From the NCBI GenBank assembly GCA_003132125.1, contig PKWT01000294.1, positions 1 to 10,206 on the forward strand: a stretch of DNA of 10,206 nucleotides. Direction: 5' to 3'. Both the position numbers and the translations under genes were made by a program. Each line of letters opens with the position of its first letter. Positions within the stretch are counted from its first letter, which is position 1. The notes under the pieces were generated by a model, which was given only the letters and a program-made list of their open reading frames with translations, did no database searches and was not told the origin of the DNA. This DNA comes from Micrococcales bacterium. Lineage in GTDB: Bacteria > Actinomycetota > Actinomycetes > Actinomycetales > Dermatophilaceae. Of the stretch, positions 1 through 6,724 are shown in pieces.

Positions 1-579
1 GGTCGTTCGAATCTCCTCGACCATGGCATGGTACCGGGGCGGTCCAGGATCACGACGGTGACGTCGGACGGCGCCTCCGTCTTGGCGCGTGCAGCCCGGC
101 GTACGTTCTCGGCCACCGGCAGCCGGAGATCGACCGCGTCCGCCGACTCTGGACCGCTCGCGAGCTTCTCCATAGAACACGGCCGACGGGCCGAACAATG
201 AGCCGCGCGGCGACACCGCCATCACGGACAGCGCGTTACCCATGTCCAGGGCCGTCAGCCGGGTACCGTCGATCGGGTCGACGGCGACGTCACGGTCCGG
301 CCCGCGCCCGTCGCCGATGTGCTCGCCGTTGAATAGCATCGGCGCTGCGCCATCCTCGCCCTCGCCGATGACGACGATCCCGTTCATGCTCAAGGTGTGG
401 ACGAGTTGCCGCATGGCGTTTACGGCAGCACCATCGGCGCTGTTCTTGTCGCCCCGGCTCACCCAGTGGCCGGCAACCATGGCGGCGGCCTCGGTTACCC
501 GCACCAGTTCGAGAGCCAGGTTGCGATCGGGAGCTTTGGCAATGGGCTGGTCTGCGTGGACGTCGGAGCGGCCGGTCAC
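1..579 (-). CDS. glpX: Class II fructose-1,6-bisphosphatase (GlpX), N-terminal part, cut by window edge, with two apparent frame shifts
   Basis: GlpX hydrolyses fructose 1,6-bisphosphate to fructose 6-phosphate in the cytosol (gluconeogenesis) and is the usual actinobacterial FBPase. The frame starts at GTG 579, with an AGGAGG-like site at 587-591 seven bases upstream. The start overlaps the stop of the HTH gene (GTGA), which suggests translational coupling. Family motifs are clear up to about residue 133: RNLALELVRVTEAAA (19-33), RGDKN (42-46), IGEGE (71-75) and DPIDGT (101-106), which hold the expected acidic metal ligands. After VFY (bases about 180-173) the frame turns to Arg/Gly-rich nonsense for about 45 codons. 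The family sequence (MEKLASGPESADAVDL, then SDVTVVILDRP) continues in another frame, and RYHAMVEEIR returns to the first frame near base 36. The fit is 2 bases missing near 173 and 1 missing near 36. No stop is created. It is either a damaged gene or sequencing indels. The C-terminal half lies outside the window. Confidence 0.88.
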   Translation of the reverse strand, partial: MTGRSDVHADQPIAKAPDRNLALELVRVTEAAAMVAGHWVSRGDKNSADGAAVNAMRQLVHTLSMNGIVVIGEGEDGAAPMLFNGEHIGDGRGPDRDVAVDPIDGTRLTALDMGNALSVMAVSPRGSLFGPSAVFYGEARERSRVGGRGRSPAAGGRERTPGCTRQDGGAVRRHRRDPGPPRYHAMVEEIRTT

Positions 580-1595
580 GTTACAGCCTCCAATGCGTTC
601 AGAGCCACTGCGGGTCTGGAACCATGAGCGACATAGGCGCATAGAAGCGAATCGGGTGGAATGCGAAAGACTGTCTCCAACCGGTGGCGGTGTCGTGCGA
701 CTGGCTGGTGCCGGCCTCTCTCCCAGTTGCGGATCGTCGCAACAGACACTGCGCAGAGATCGGCGAGTTCGGCTTGCGAGATCTGGCTCCAGTTCCGAAG
801 TACGTACAGGACACGGGGTAGATCTCCGGCGGCCCAGCTTTGCGGCCTTAGCTCGACCGGTGCACGGACACCCGACGCGGTGGCGACCGTGGCAACAGAG
901 ACGCCATAAAGGAGGGCCAGGTGTCGCAGCTGCCCCAGGGGCGGCGGCGCCCCCTGTTCCCAGTGCCGAAGGCTGCTCCTTGCAACTCCGAGGGCGCGGG
1001 CTGCCTGGACTTGCGAGAGTCCTCGGCTTCGTCGAAGCCGGGCGGGCGGCGCAAAGTTCGGTTTCCGGGCCGGCCGTGGCGATGGTTGCACCAAGCAGTG
1101 CCGTAGATCTTCAGTTGTCAACGCGAACACCTTCGTCAACCCTGACAGTTCCGGGCCCGTGATCCGGGATGCCCCCCGCTCCCAGTTGTAGACCCGATGG
1201 GAGGGAATGTCGAGCATGCGTGCGAGAGCCGGCCCGGTCATTCCATGAGCCTTGCGCAGGGCCCGAAGACCAACGGCAGGCACACCCTCCAGCCGTGGAT
1301 TGGGAAGGCGAGCTGCGTCGAAGAACGCCGAGACATCCAGGGCGCTCACATCTAGGGCGCGAGCCAGAGCCCGTAAGTGGGCTGGTCCGGGAAACCGACA
1401 CCTGCGCTCCCACCTGTAGATGGTCGATCGACCCACACCCAGCTGATTCGCCAGGGATGCCACATCAAGCCCCTGAGCGATGCGCCAGCCCTGCAGCGTT
1501 GTGGGCGTCAACTCGGCCACGGCTAAGGGGGCAACGTTGAGCGATTGAGCTCTGAGCCCTATCGGTTGGTCCTCAGATGAAGTGGTCAAGGCCAT
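576..1595 (-). CDS. Four-fold tandem Cro/C1-type helix-turn-helix protein, 339 aa
   Basis: This is a predicted cytosolic DNA-binding protein made almost wholly of four consecutive XRE-like HTH units of about 63 residues. They lie near residues 30-92, 106-168, 183-245 and 258-320. Each ends its recognition-helix region with an aromatic-Trp-Glu signature: YRWE (60-63), YNWE (136-139), RHWE (210-213) and RNWE (289-292). The tryptophans are 74-79 residues apart. Each unit opens with a helix such as LRALRKAHGMT or LRRSRGLSQVQAA. Linkers are short and Pro/Arg-rich. There is no ligand-binding, peptidase or kinase domain, signal peptide or membrane segment. The ATG at 1595 overlaps the end of aspA by 10 bases, and the TGA overlaps the GTG of glpX, so it is embedded in a three-gene unit. 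A regulator role is inferred from the fold. The target is unknown; autoregulation or control of the neighbouring carbon-metabolism genes is possible. Single XRE domains usually act as dimers, so four in one chain is unusual. Confidence 0.85.
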   Translation of the reverse strand: MALTTSSEDQPIGLRAQSLNVAPLAVAELTPTTLQGWRIAQGLDVASLANQLGVGRSTIYRWERRCRFPGPAHLRALARALDVSALDVSAFFDAARLPNPRLEGVPAVGLRALRKAHGMTGPALARMLDIPSHRVYNWERGASRITGPELSGLTKVFALTTEDLRHCLVQPSPRPARKPNFAPPARLRRSRGLSQVQAARALGVARSSLRHWEQGAPPPLGQLRHLALLYGVSVATVATASGVRAPVELRPQSWAAGDLPRVLYVLRNWSQISQAELADLCAVSVATIRNWERGRHQPVARHRHRLETVFRIPPDSLLCAYVAHGSRPAVALNALEAVT

Positions 1596-3109
1596 TCTGC
1601 TCTCGCAGGTTGCCGTGTGGCAGGCGGCACACCCGCGAGGGTCTCCGGCCGGAGGATGGTCTGCAGCTGTTGGGTAGTCAGTAGCCCCTTCTCGATGACT
1701 AGATCGGCTACATTCTGTCCCGTGAGCAGGGCCTCCTGGGCTAGTGCCGTGGCGGCGGCATAGCCGATGTGAGGGTTCAGTGCCGTCACCAGACCTATCG
1801 AGTCGGTGACGTAGTCGTGGAGACGCTCGGGATTTGCGGTGATCCCGTTAACGCAGTACTCGGCCAGGATGTGGCACCCGACCCGCAGGTGCTTCATTGT
1901 CGCGAAGAGCGAGTGAGCGATGATCGGCTCGAAGGCGTTGAGTTGAAGCTGCCCAGCCTCGGCGGCCATCGTCACAGTTAGGTCGTTGCCCACGGCTTCG
2001 AACGCGATTTGGTTGACGACCTCAGGGATAACCGGGTTCACCTTGCCGGGCATGATGCTGGACCCCGCCTGCCGAGGTGGAAGGTTGATCTCGTTGAGCC
2101 CGGCGCGCGGTCCCGACGACAGCAGCCGGAGGTCGTTGCAGATCTTGGACAGCTTGACAGCGATCCGCTTCAGCACGCCAGACAGCTGGACGAATGCGCC
2201 GCAGTCCTGTGTCGCCGCAATGAGATCTACGGATGTGACAAGCGGCAGGCCAGTCAGATCTCCGAGGTAGCGGCATGCGACACGCGCGTATTCGGGGTGC
2301 GCTGTGATGCCAGTGCCGATCGCGGTGGCTCCCAAGTTGATCTCGTGCACCAGGCGGGCAGCCTCCTCCAGGCGTAACTCGTCCTCACCCACCATCACCG
2401 CGTAAGTACCGAACTCCTGGCCCAACGTCATCGGCACGGCATCCTGCAACTGCGTGCGCCCCATCTTCACGATGCTGGCAAACTCGATGGCCTTGCCGGC
2501 GAATGCAAGACGAAGAGACGCCATAGCCACAAGTAGCTCCTCGGCCATGCGGATCAGCGCGATCTTCAGAGCGGTCGGGTATACGTCGTTCGTGGACTGC
2601 CCCAGGTTGACATCCTCCAACGGGTGCAGTTGGCCGTAGTCCCCCCGGTCGTACCCGAGCAACTCCAGCGCCCGGTTCGCGATGACCTCGTTAGCGTTCA
2701 TGTTCGTCGAGGTCCCGGCGCCGCCCTGGATGACGTCCACGACGAAGTGCTCGTGCAGCCGGCCTGCCCTGATCTCCTCGCAGGCGGCGACGATCGCGCG
2801 CGCCTTGTGCGGCGGCAATAGCCCGAGCTCCTCGTTGGCCATCGCTGCGGCCTGCTTGACCGTCGCTAGCGCTATCACCAGGTCGGGGTACGTCGAGATG
2901 GGCACGCCCGAGATGGGGAAGTTCACGACCGCCCGCTGGGTGTGAACGCCCCAGAAGGCGCTCGCGGGCACGTCGAGGTCGCCGAGCAGGTCGTGTTCGC
3001 AGCGGTAGCCATCCGATTCGGCCGCGCGCGCTTCCAAGCTCAACTCCTTCCTCGGCGTCAAGCCTCTCGGGACACGCCTCGCGTCAGGAAACGCGCTTTG
3101 GGTTTTCAT
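1586..3109 (-). CDS. aspA: Aspartate ammonia-lyase (aspartase)
   Basis: AspA reversibly deaminates L-aspartate to fumarate and ammonia in the cytosol, as a homotetramer of the fumarase/aspartase superfamily. From ATG 3109 the product is 507 aa, about 30 longer at the N-terminus than typical aspartases. Visible motifs are GVHTQRAVVNFPISG (54-68), the conserved TSTNMNANE (133-141), HPLEDVNLGQSTND (162-175), GRTQLQDAVP (217-226) and the flexible catalytic loop GSSIMPGKVNP (349-359), which contains the base serine. PVIPEVVNQ right after the loop, and GNDLTVTMAAEAGQLQLN (374-391), favour aspartase over fumarase C. ATG 3109 has a TATGGT box six bases upstream and no ribosome-binding site, as in leaderless genes. 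An alternative start is TTG 3037 (LEARAAESDGY), six bases after AAGGAG; it would give a length nearer the family norm. The longer frame that opens at 3262 overlaps fbiC and was rejected. The gene sits divergent to fbiC, and the downstream HTH gene begins inside its last codons. Confidence 0.93.
   Translation of the reverse strand: MKTQSAFPDARRVPRGLTPRKELSLEARAAESDGYRCEHDLLGDLDVPASAFWGVHTQRAVVNFPISGVPISTYPDLVIALATVKQAAAMANEELGLLPPHKARAIVAACEEIRAGRLHEHFVVDVIQGGAGTSTNMNANEVIANRALELLGYDRGDYGQLHPLEDVNLGQSTNDVYPTALKIALIRMAEELLVAMASLRLAFAGKAIEFASIVKMGRTQLQDAVPMTLGQEFGTYAVMVGEDELRLEEAARLVHEINLGATAIGTGITAHPEYARVACRYLGDLTGLPLVTSVDLIAATQDCGAFVQLSGVLKRIAVKLSKICNDLRLLSSGPRAGLNEINLPPRQAGSSIMPGKVNPVIPEVVNQIAFEAVGNDLTVTMAAEAGQLQLNAFEPIIAHSLFATMKHLRVGCHILAEYCVNGITANPERLHDYVTDSIGLVTALNPHIGYAAATALAQEALLTGQNVADLVIEKGLLTTQQLQTILRPETLAGVPPATRQPARAEWP
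3044..3049 (-). promoter_or_regulatory. Internal AAGGAG ribosome-binding site supporting an alternative aspA start
   Basis: On the minus strand AAGGAG lies six bases before an in-frame TTG at 3037. Starting there would remove the first 24 residues of the 507-residue aspA product, which show no family similarity that I recognise. The site competes with the leaderless-looking ATG at 3109, and both starts could be used. N-terminal sequencing or ribosome profiling would decide. Confidence 0.4.
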
Positions 3110-3115
3110 ATTTGG

Positions 3116-3121
3116 ACCATA
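3116..3121 (-). promoter_or_regulatory. -10-like box for aspA (leaderless geometry)
   Basis: The minus strand reads TATGGT, a TANNNT hexamer, then exactly six bases (CCAAAT), then ATG 3109. In actinobacteria a TANNNT box 6-7 bases before a start codon is the usual layout of leaderless transcripts, so transcription probably starts on or next to the A of this ATG. I see no convincing -35 hexamer. The inverted repeat at 3123-3141 lies immediately upstream of the box. Confidence 0.5.
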
Positions 3122-3122
3122 G

Positions 3123-3141
3123 CATGTATCATGGATACATG
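3123..3141. promoter_or_regulatory. Perfect inverted repeat in the aspA/fbiC divergent promoter region, probable operator
   Basis: The sequence is CATGTATC-ATG-GATACATG: two perfect 8-base arms around a 3-base centre. It is not followed by a T run and is too compact to be a terminator. Size and symmetry fit a dimeric regulator site; TGTATC/GATACA half-sites resemble those of some GntR-type repressors, but the bound protein is not identified here. The repeat covers the putative -10 of fbiC and abuts that of aspA, so one binding event could control both directions. Confidence 0.6.
3127..3132 (+). promoter_or_regulatory. -10-like box for fbiC (leaderless geometry), inside the palindrome
   Basis: The plus strand reads TATCAT, a TANNNT hexamer, then exactly six bases (GGATAC), then ATG 3139. 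There is no purine-rich ribosome-binding site before this ATG, which again fits a leaderless transcript. The hexamer lies within the inverted repeat 3123-3141, so a protein bound there would cover the promoter core. A weak -35 could be TTTTCA at 3103-3108 with 18-base spacing, but that is uncertain. Confidence 0.5.
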
Positions 3142-5700
3142 ATCTCCGAGAGCTCGATGCGACGTGCACTGCGGCGAGCTCGCGACGGCGTCTCGCTGGA
3201 CCCGGCGGAGGCCACCGTCCTGCTCCAGGCGCGCGGTCCCGCGCTGGATGACCTCTGCGCAACCGCCGCTCGCACGCGTGACGCCGGACTGCTGGAGGCC
3301 GGGCGCCCAGGCACGATCACGTTCTCTCCGAAAGTCTTCCTGCCGATCACCAAGCTTTGCAACGACCGGTGCCACTACTGCACCTTCGCCGTGACACCGG
3401 CGGTTCTGCGGCAGCGCGGGGAGGGTCTGTTCCTCACCGCTGACGAGATCCGCGGCCTCGCCGGGCGCGGAGCGGAACTCGGCTGCAAGGAGGCCCTGTT
3501 CACGCTAGGCGACCGGCCGGAAGACCGGTGGCCGGAGGCGCGCCAGTGGCTCGACGAGCAGGGGTACGACGACACTCTCGCGTACGTCCGTGCCATGGCC
3601 ATCCTCGTCCTGGAGGAGACCGGCCTGCTGCCCCACCTCAACCCCGGCTGCATGTCGTGGGCCGACATGCAGCGGCTCAAGCCGGTCGCACCGAGCATGG
3701 GCATGATGCTCGAGACCACGTCGACTCGCCTATGGTCCGATCGCGGGGGGCCCCACTACGGCAGCCCCGACAAGGAGCCCGCCGTGCGGGTACGGGTCCT
3801 AGAAGACGCCGGCCGGCTGTCGGTCCCTTTCACGACCGGCCTACTCATCGGCATCGGCGAGACCGTCGAGGAGCGCGCCGAATCGCTCTTCGAGCTGCGG
3901 CGGGTGAACCAGCAGTACCACGGCATACAGGAAGTGATCATCCAGAACTTCCGGTCCAAGGCGGACACCGCGATGCGGTCGGTCTCCGACGTCGACATCG
4001 ATGAGTTCGTGGCGACGATCGCGACCGCCAGGGTGGTGCTGGGCCCGAAGATGCGCATCCAGGCACCACCCAACCTCGTCGACGAGGCCGAGTGCGCGCG
4101 ACTGATCGCCGCCGGGGTCGACGACTGGGGTGGTGTCTCGCCGCTCACGCCCGACCACGTCAACCCGGAACGCCCCTGGCCACAGCTGGACAGGCTGCGT
4201 GAGCTGACCGCGGCGAGCGGGTTCCAGCTCGCAGAGCGGCTGGCTATACAGCCCGAGTTCATCCGCCGCGGGGACCCGTGGATCGATCCACGGGTACGGC
4301 CTCACGTCGAGGCCCTGATGGACGCGCGCACCGCGCTGGCCAACCCGTCCGCGCGTGCCAGCGGCATCGCGTGGCAAGAGCCCGACGACTCGCTCGCGCC
4401 TTTCGGCCGGGTGAACCTGCACACCGAGGTCGACGACACCGGACGCACCGGCGACCGGCGCAGCGACTTCGCCGACGTCTACGGCGACTGGGACGCCGTG
4501 CGGGCCCAGAACGATGCCATCGCCGCGAGCGTCCCAGAGCGGCTCGACCTCGACGTGCTCGCCGCCCTGCGGCAGGCGTCGGCCGCTCCGGCCGAGTTGT
4601 CCGACGAGCAGGCGCTCGCGCTACTCACCTGTGACGGTGCGGCACTCGACGAGCTGTGCCGAGTCGCAGACGACGTGCGTCATGACACCGTGGGCGACAA
4701 CGTCACCTACGTGGTGAACCGGAACATCAACTTCACGAACATCTGCTACGTCGGCTGCCGATTCTGCGCGTTCGCGCAGCGGCGCAGTGACCCGGACGCC
4801 TACGCGCTCTCTTTGGCGCAGGTCGGCGAGCGCGTCGCCGAGGCCTGGTCCCTGGGCGCGACCGAGATCTGCATGCAAGGCGGCATCTCACCTGACCTAG
4901 CCAGCACGGCCTACTTCGACCTCGCCAGGCAGGTCAAGAAGTCCTCGCCCGGCATCCACCTGCACGCGTTCTCGCCGATGGAGGTCATGAACGGCGCGTC
5001 CCTGGCCGGCATGTCGGTGCGGGAGTGGCTGACCGAGGCCCGCGACGCCGGGCTCGACACGATCCCCGGCACCGCAGCCGAGATCCTCGACGACGAGGTC
5101 CGATGGATCCTCACCAAGGGCAAGCTGCCCACGCAAGCCTGGGTCGAGGTCGTCACCACCGCGCACTCGCTCGGCATCAGGTCGAGCTCCACGATGATGT
5201 ACGGCCATGTCGACCACCCGAAACACTGGCTCGCCCACATGCGGCTGCTGTGCCGGATCCAGGACGAGACCGGTGGCTTCACCGAGTTCGTGCCGCTGCC
5301 GTTCGTGCACCAGAGCTCGCCGATCTACCTGGCGGGCGTAGCCCGTCCCGGGCCCACCGCCAGAGACAACCGGGCGGTCCATGCGGTGGCCCGGTTGCTC
5401 ATGCACGGACGCATCGACAACATCCAGTGCTCATGGGTCAAGCTCGGCGTCGACGGCACCCGCGTGATGCTCCGCTCCGGCGCCAACGACGTCGGCGGCA
5501 CGCTGATGGAGGAGACCATCTCCCGGATGGCCGGAGCCGACCACGGCTCGGCCAAAACCGTGGAGGAACTGACCCAGATCGCCGCCGGCATCGGTCGACC
5601 CGTGCGCCAGCGCACAACGACCTACGGGCACATCCCCCCTCTGGAATGCACGTCGCAGGCGGACCGAACCGCTGCAGCGCCCGCTGTACATCACTTCTGA
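3139..5700 (+). CDS. fbiC: FO synthase, fused CofG/CofH radical SAM enzyme of coenzyme F420 biosynthesis
   Basis: FbiC joins 5-amino-6-ribitylaminouracil and tyrosine to make FO (7,8-didemethyl-8-hydroxy-5-deazariboflavin), the chromophore of coenzyme F420. The 853-residue product has two complete radical SAM halves. The N-terminal CofG-like half (about 1-400) carries the 4Fe-4S motif CNDRCHYC, with Cys 74, 78 and 81. The C-terminal CofH-like half (about 460-840) carries CYVGCRFC, with Cys 536, 540 and 543. Other strongly conserved stretches are CKEALFTLGDRPE, VAPSMGMMLETTS, GVSPLTPDHVNPERPWP, MQGGISPDL, DTIPGTAAEILDDEVRW and STMMYGHVDHP. Length and order match mycobacterial FbiC. Both clusters are intact, so the enzyme should be active. 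ATG 3139 was chosen because a TANNNT box lies six bases upstream; in-frame ATGs at 3112, 3124 and 3157 are alternatives. It heads a rightward unit with an F420-type oxidoreductase and cofC. fbiC is often found apart from F420-using enzymes, so this clustering is notable. Confidence 0.96.
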   Translation: MISESSMRRALRRARDGVSLDPAEATVLLQARGPALDDLCATAARTRDAGLLEAGRPGTITFSPKVFLPITKLCNDRCHYCTFAVTPAVLRQRGEGLFLTADEIRGLAGRGAELGCKEALFTLGDRPEDRWPEARQWLDEQGYDDTLAYVRAMAILVLEETGLLPHLNPGCMSWADMQRLKPVAPSMGMMLETTSTRLWSDRGGPHYGSPDKEPAVRVRVLEDAGRLSVPFTTGLLIGIGETVEERAESLFELRRVNQQYHGIQEVIIQNFRSKADTAMRSVSDVDIDEFVATIATARVVLGPKMRIQAPPNLVDEAECARLIAAGVDDWGGVSPLTPDHVNPERPWPQLDRLRELTAASGFQLAERLAIQPEFIRRGDPWIDPRVRPHVEALMDARTALANPSARASGIAWQEPDDSLAPFGRVNLHTEVDDTGRTGDRRSDFADVYGDWDAVRAQNDAIAASVPERLDLDVLAALRQASAAPAELSDEQALALLTCDGAALDELCRVADDVRHDTVGDNVTYVVNRNINFTNICYVGCRFCAFAQRRSDPDAYALSLAQVGERVAEAWSLGATEICMQGGISPDLASTAYFDLARQVKKSSPGIHLHAFSPMEVMNGASLAGMSVREWLTEARDAGLDTIPGTAAEILDDEVRWILTKGKLPTQAWVEVVTTAHSLGIRSSSTMMYGHVDHPKHWLAHMRLLCRIQDETGGFTEFVPLPFVHQSSPIYLAGVARPGPTARDNRAVHAVARLLMHGRIDNIQCSWVKLGVDGTRVMLRSGANDVGGTLMEETISRMAGADHGSAKTVEELTQIAAGIGRPVRQRTTTYGHIPPLECTSQADRTAAAPAVHHF

Positions 5701-5719
5701 CAAGACCATCACACCAAAC

Positions 5720-5725
5720 AAGGAG
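5720..5725 (+). promoter_or_regulatory. Ribosome-binding site of the LLM oxidoreductase gene
   Basis: AAGGAG lies nine bases before GTG 5735. It supports that GTG as the start; the nearer GTG at 5727 is out of frame. The 34-base gap after fbiC contains nothing else of note, so the two genes are probably co-transcribed. Confidence 0.6.
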
Positions 5726-5734
5726 CGTGACATT

Positions 5735-6724
5735 GTGGGCCGAACGACCATTGGCTACGCGGCGATGCTCGAGCAGTTTCACCCCACCGACATCTTGCGC
5801 TACAGCGAGCTGGCAGAACAGAACGGGTTCTCCGGGGTCATGGCGGCGGATCACTTCCAGCCCTGGGTGCCGCAGCAGGGTGAGGCGGCGTTCGTCTGGA
5901 ATGTCCTCTCGGCGCTCGGCGAGCGGACCACCGGCGACCTCGGGCCGGGCGTGACCTGCCCGTCGTTCCGCTTCCACCCGGCGATCGTGGCCCAGGCATC
6001 GGCGACGCTCGAAGCGATGTACCCCGGCCGGCACTGGCTCGGTCTCGGCTCCGGCGAAGCCCTCAACGAGCACGTCGTCGGACAGTACTGGCCCGAGGCC
6101 CCCGAGCGCATCGCGATGATGTTCGAAGCCATCGAAGTCATCCAGAAGCTCTTCACGGGCAAGGACGTCAAGCACTCCGGGCGGTACTTCAAACTCGAGA
6201 CCACGCGACTGTGGACGATGCCCGAGGCGCCGCCACCGATCTACGTGGCGACCGCCGGCCCCATCACGGCTAAGAAGACCGGCGCCTTGTGCGACGGCAT
6301 CATCACCGTCGGCGCAACGGTGGAGAAGATCGCCAGCGTGTTCGCCAAGTTCGACGAGGGCGCGCGGTCGGTCGGCAAGGACCCCGACACGATGCCGAAG
6401 ATCATGCAGCTGCACATGTCATGGGCGGAGACTGACGAGCAGGCCCTGCTCAACGCTGTTACCGAATGGCCGAACGGCGGGATGAAGTTTCCCAAGCAGG
6501 ACATCAAATCCCCGTTCGACTTCGAGCAGATGGCCAAACTGGTGCGTCCGGAGGACTTCAAGGGCCGGATGCTCATCTCCGCGGACCCCGATGAGCACCG
6601 ACGCGAGATCCAGAAGTTCATTGACCTCGGCATCGACCGACTGTACCTGCACAACGTGGGGCACAACCAGGAGGAATGGATCAAGGTATTTGGTTCTAGC
6701 GTGCTGCCCCAGCTCGTGTCGTGA
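5735..6724 (+). CDS. LLM-class F420-dependent oxidoreductase, FGD-like (TIGR03557-type)
   Basis: This is a 329-residue luciferase-like (LLM) TIM-barrel enzyme, soluble, that probably binds F420 and transfers hydride to or from an unknown substrate. It resembles F420-dependent glucose-6-phosphate dehydrogenase (FGD). The ADHFQPW stretch puts His at 40 and Trp at 44, the positions known to be catalytic in FGD1. GLGSGEALNE (103-112) places a Glu at 108, where FGD has its general acid. FRFHPAIVAQASATLEAMYPGR (78-99) and ISADPDEHRREI near the C-terminus are typical of the family. The region around FGD's lysine in the phosphate-binding site (near residues 190-205) differs, reading VGATVEKIASVFAKF, so glucose 6-phosphate should not be assumed as substrate. 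The GTG start has a good ribosome-binding site. It lies 34 bases after fbiC and overlaps cofC at GTGA, which strongly supports F420 rather than FMN as cofactor. Family assignment is firm; the reaction is unknown. Confidence 0.9.
   Translation: MGRTTIGYAAMLEQFHPTDILRYSELAEQNGFSGVMAADHFQPWVPQQGEAAFVWNVLSALGERTTGDLGPGVTCPSFRFHPAIVAQASATLEAMYPGRHWLGLGSGEALNEHVVGQYWPEAPERIAMMFEAIEVIQKLFTGKDVKHSGRYFKLETTRLWTMPEAPPPIYVATAGPITAKKTGALCDGIITVGATVEKIASVFAKFDEGARSVGKDPDTMPKIMQLHMSWAETDEQALLNAVTEWPNGGMKFPKQDIKSPFDFEQMAKLVRPEDFKGRMLISADPDEHRREIQKFIDLGIDRLYLHNVGHNQEEWIKVFGSSVLPQLVS

Noticed and set aside
242..1162. Plus-strand open frame of 306 codons
   Set aside because: It lies antisense to glpX and the four-HTH gene, is rich in Ser/Arg/Pro with no domain, and both opposite genes have clear family motifs.
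1586..3109. Fumarate hydratase class II instead of aspartase
   Set aside because: A fumC-glpX neighbourhood is common, but GSSIMPGKVNPVIPEVVNQ and TVTMAAEAGQLQLN are the aspartase forms.
3110..3262. N-terminal extension of the aspA frame back to 3262
   Set aside because: It would overlap the start of fbiC, and its 51 extra residues do not resemble aspartases. The ATG at 3109 has a promoter-like box at leaderless distance.
3841..4422. Minus-strand open frame of 193 codons inside fbiC
   Set aside because: Shadow of a gene with two intact radical SAM halves; no domain of its own.
5438..6415. Minus-strand open frame of 325 codons opposite fbiC and the LLM gene
   Set aside because: Arg/Asp/Gly/Val-rich antisense frame typical of GC-rich DNA, with no motif.
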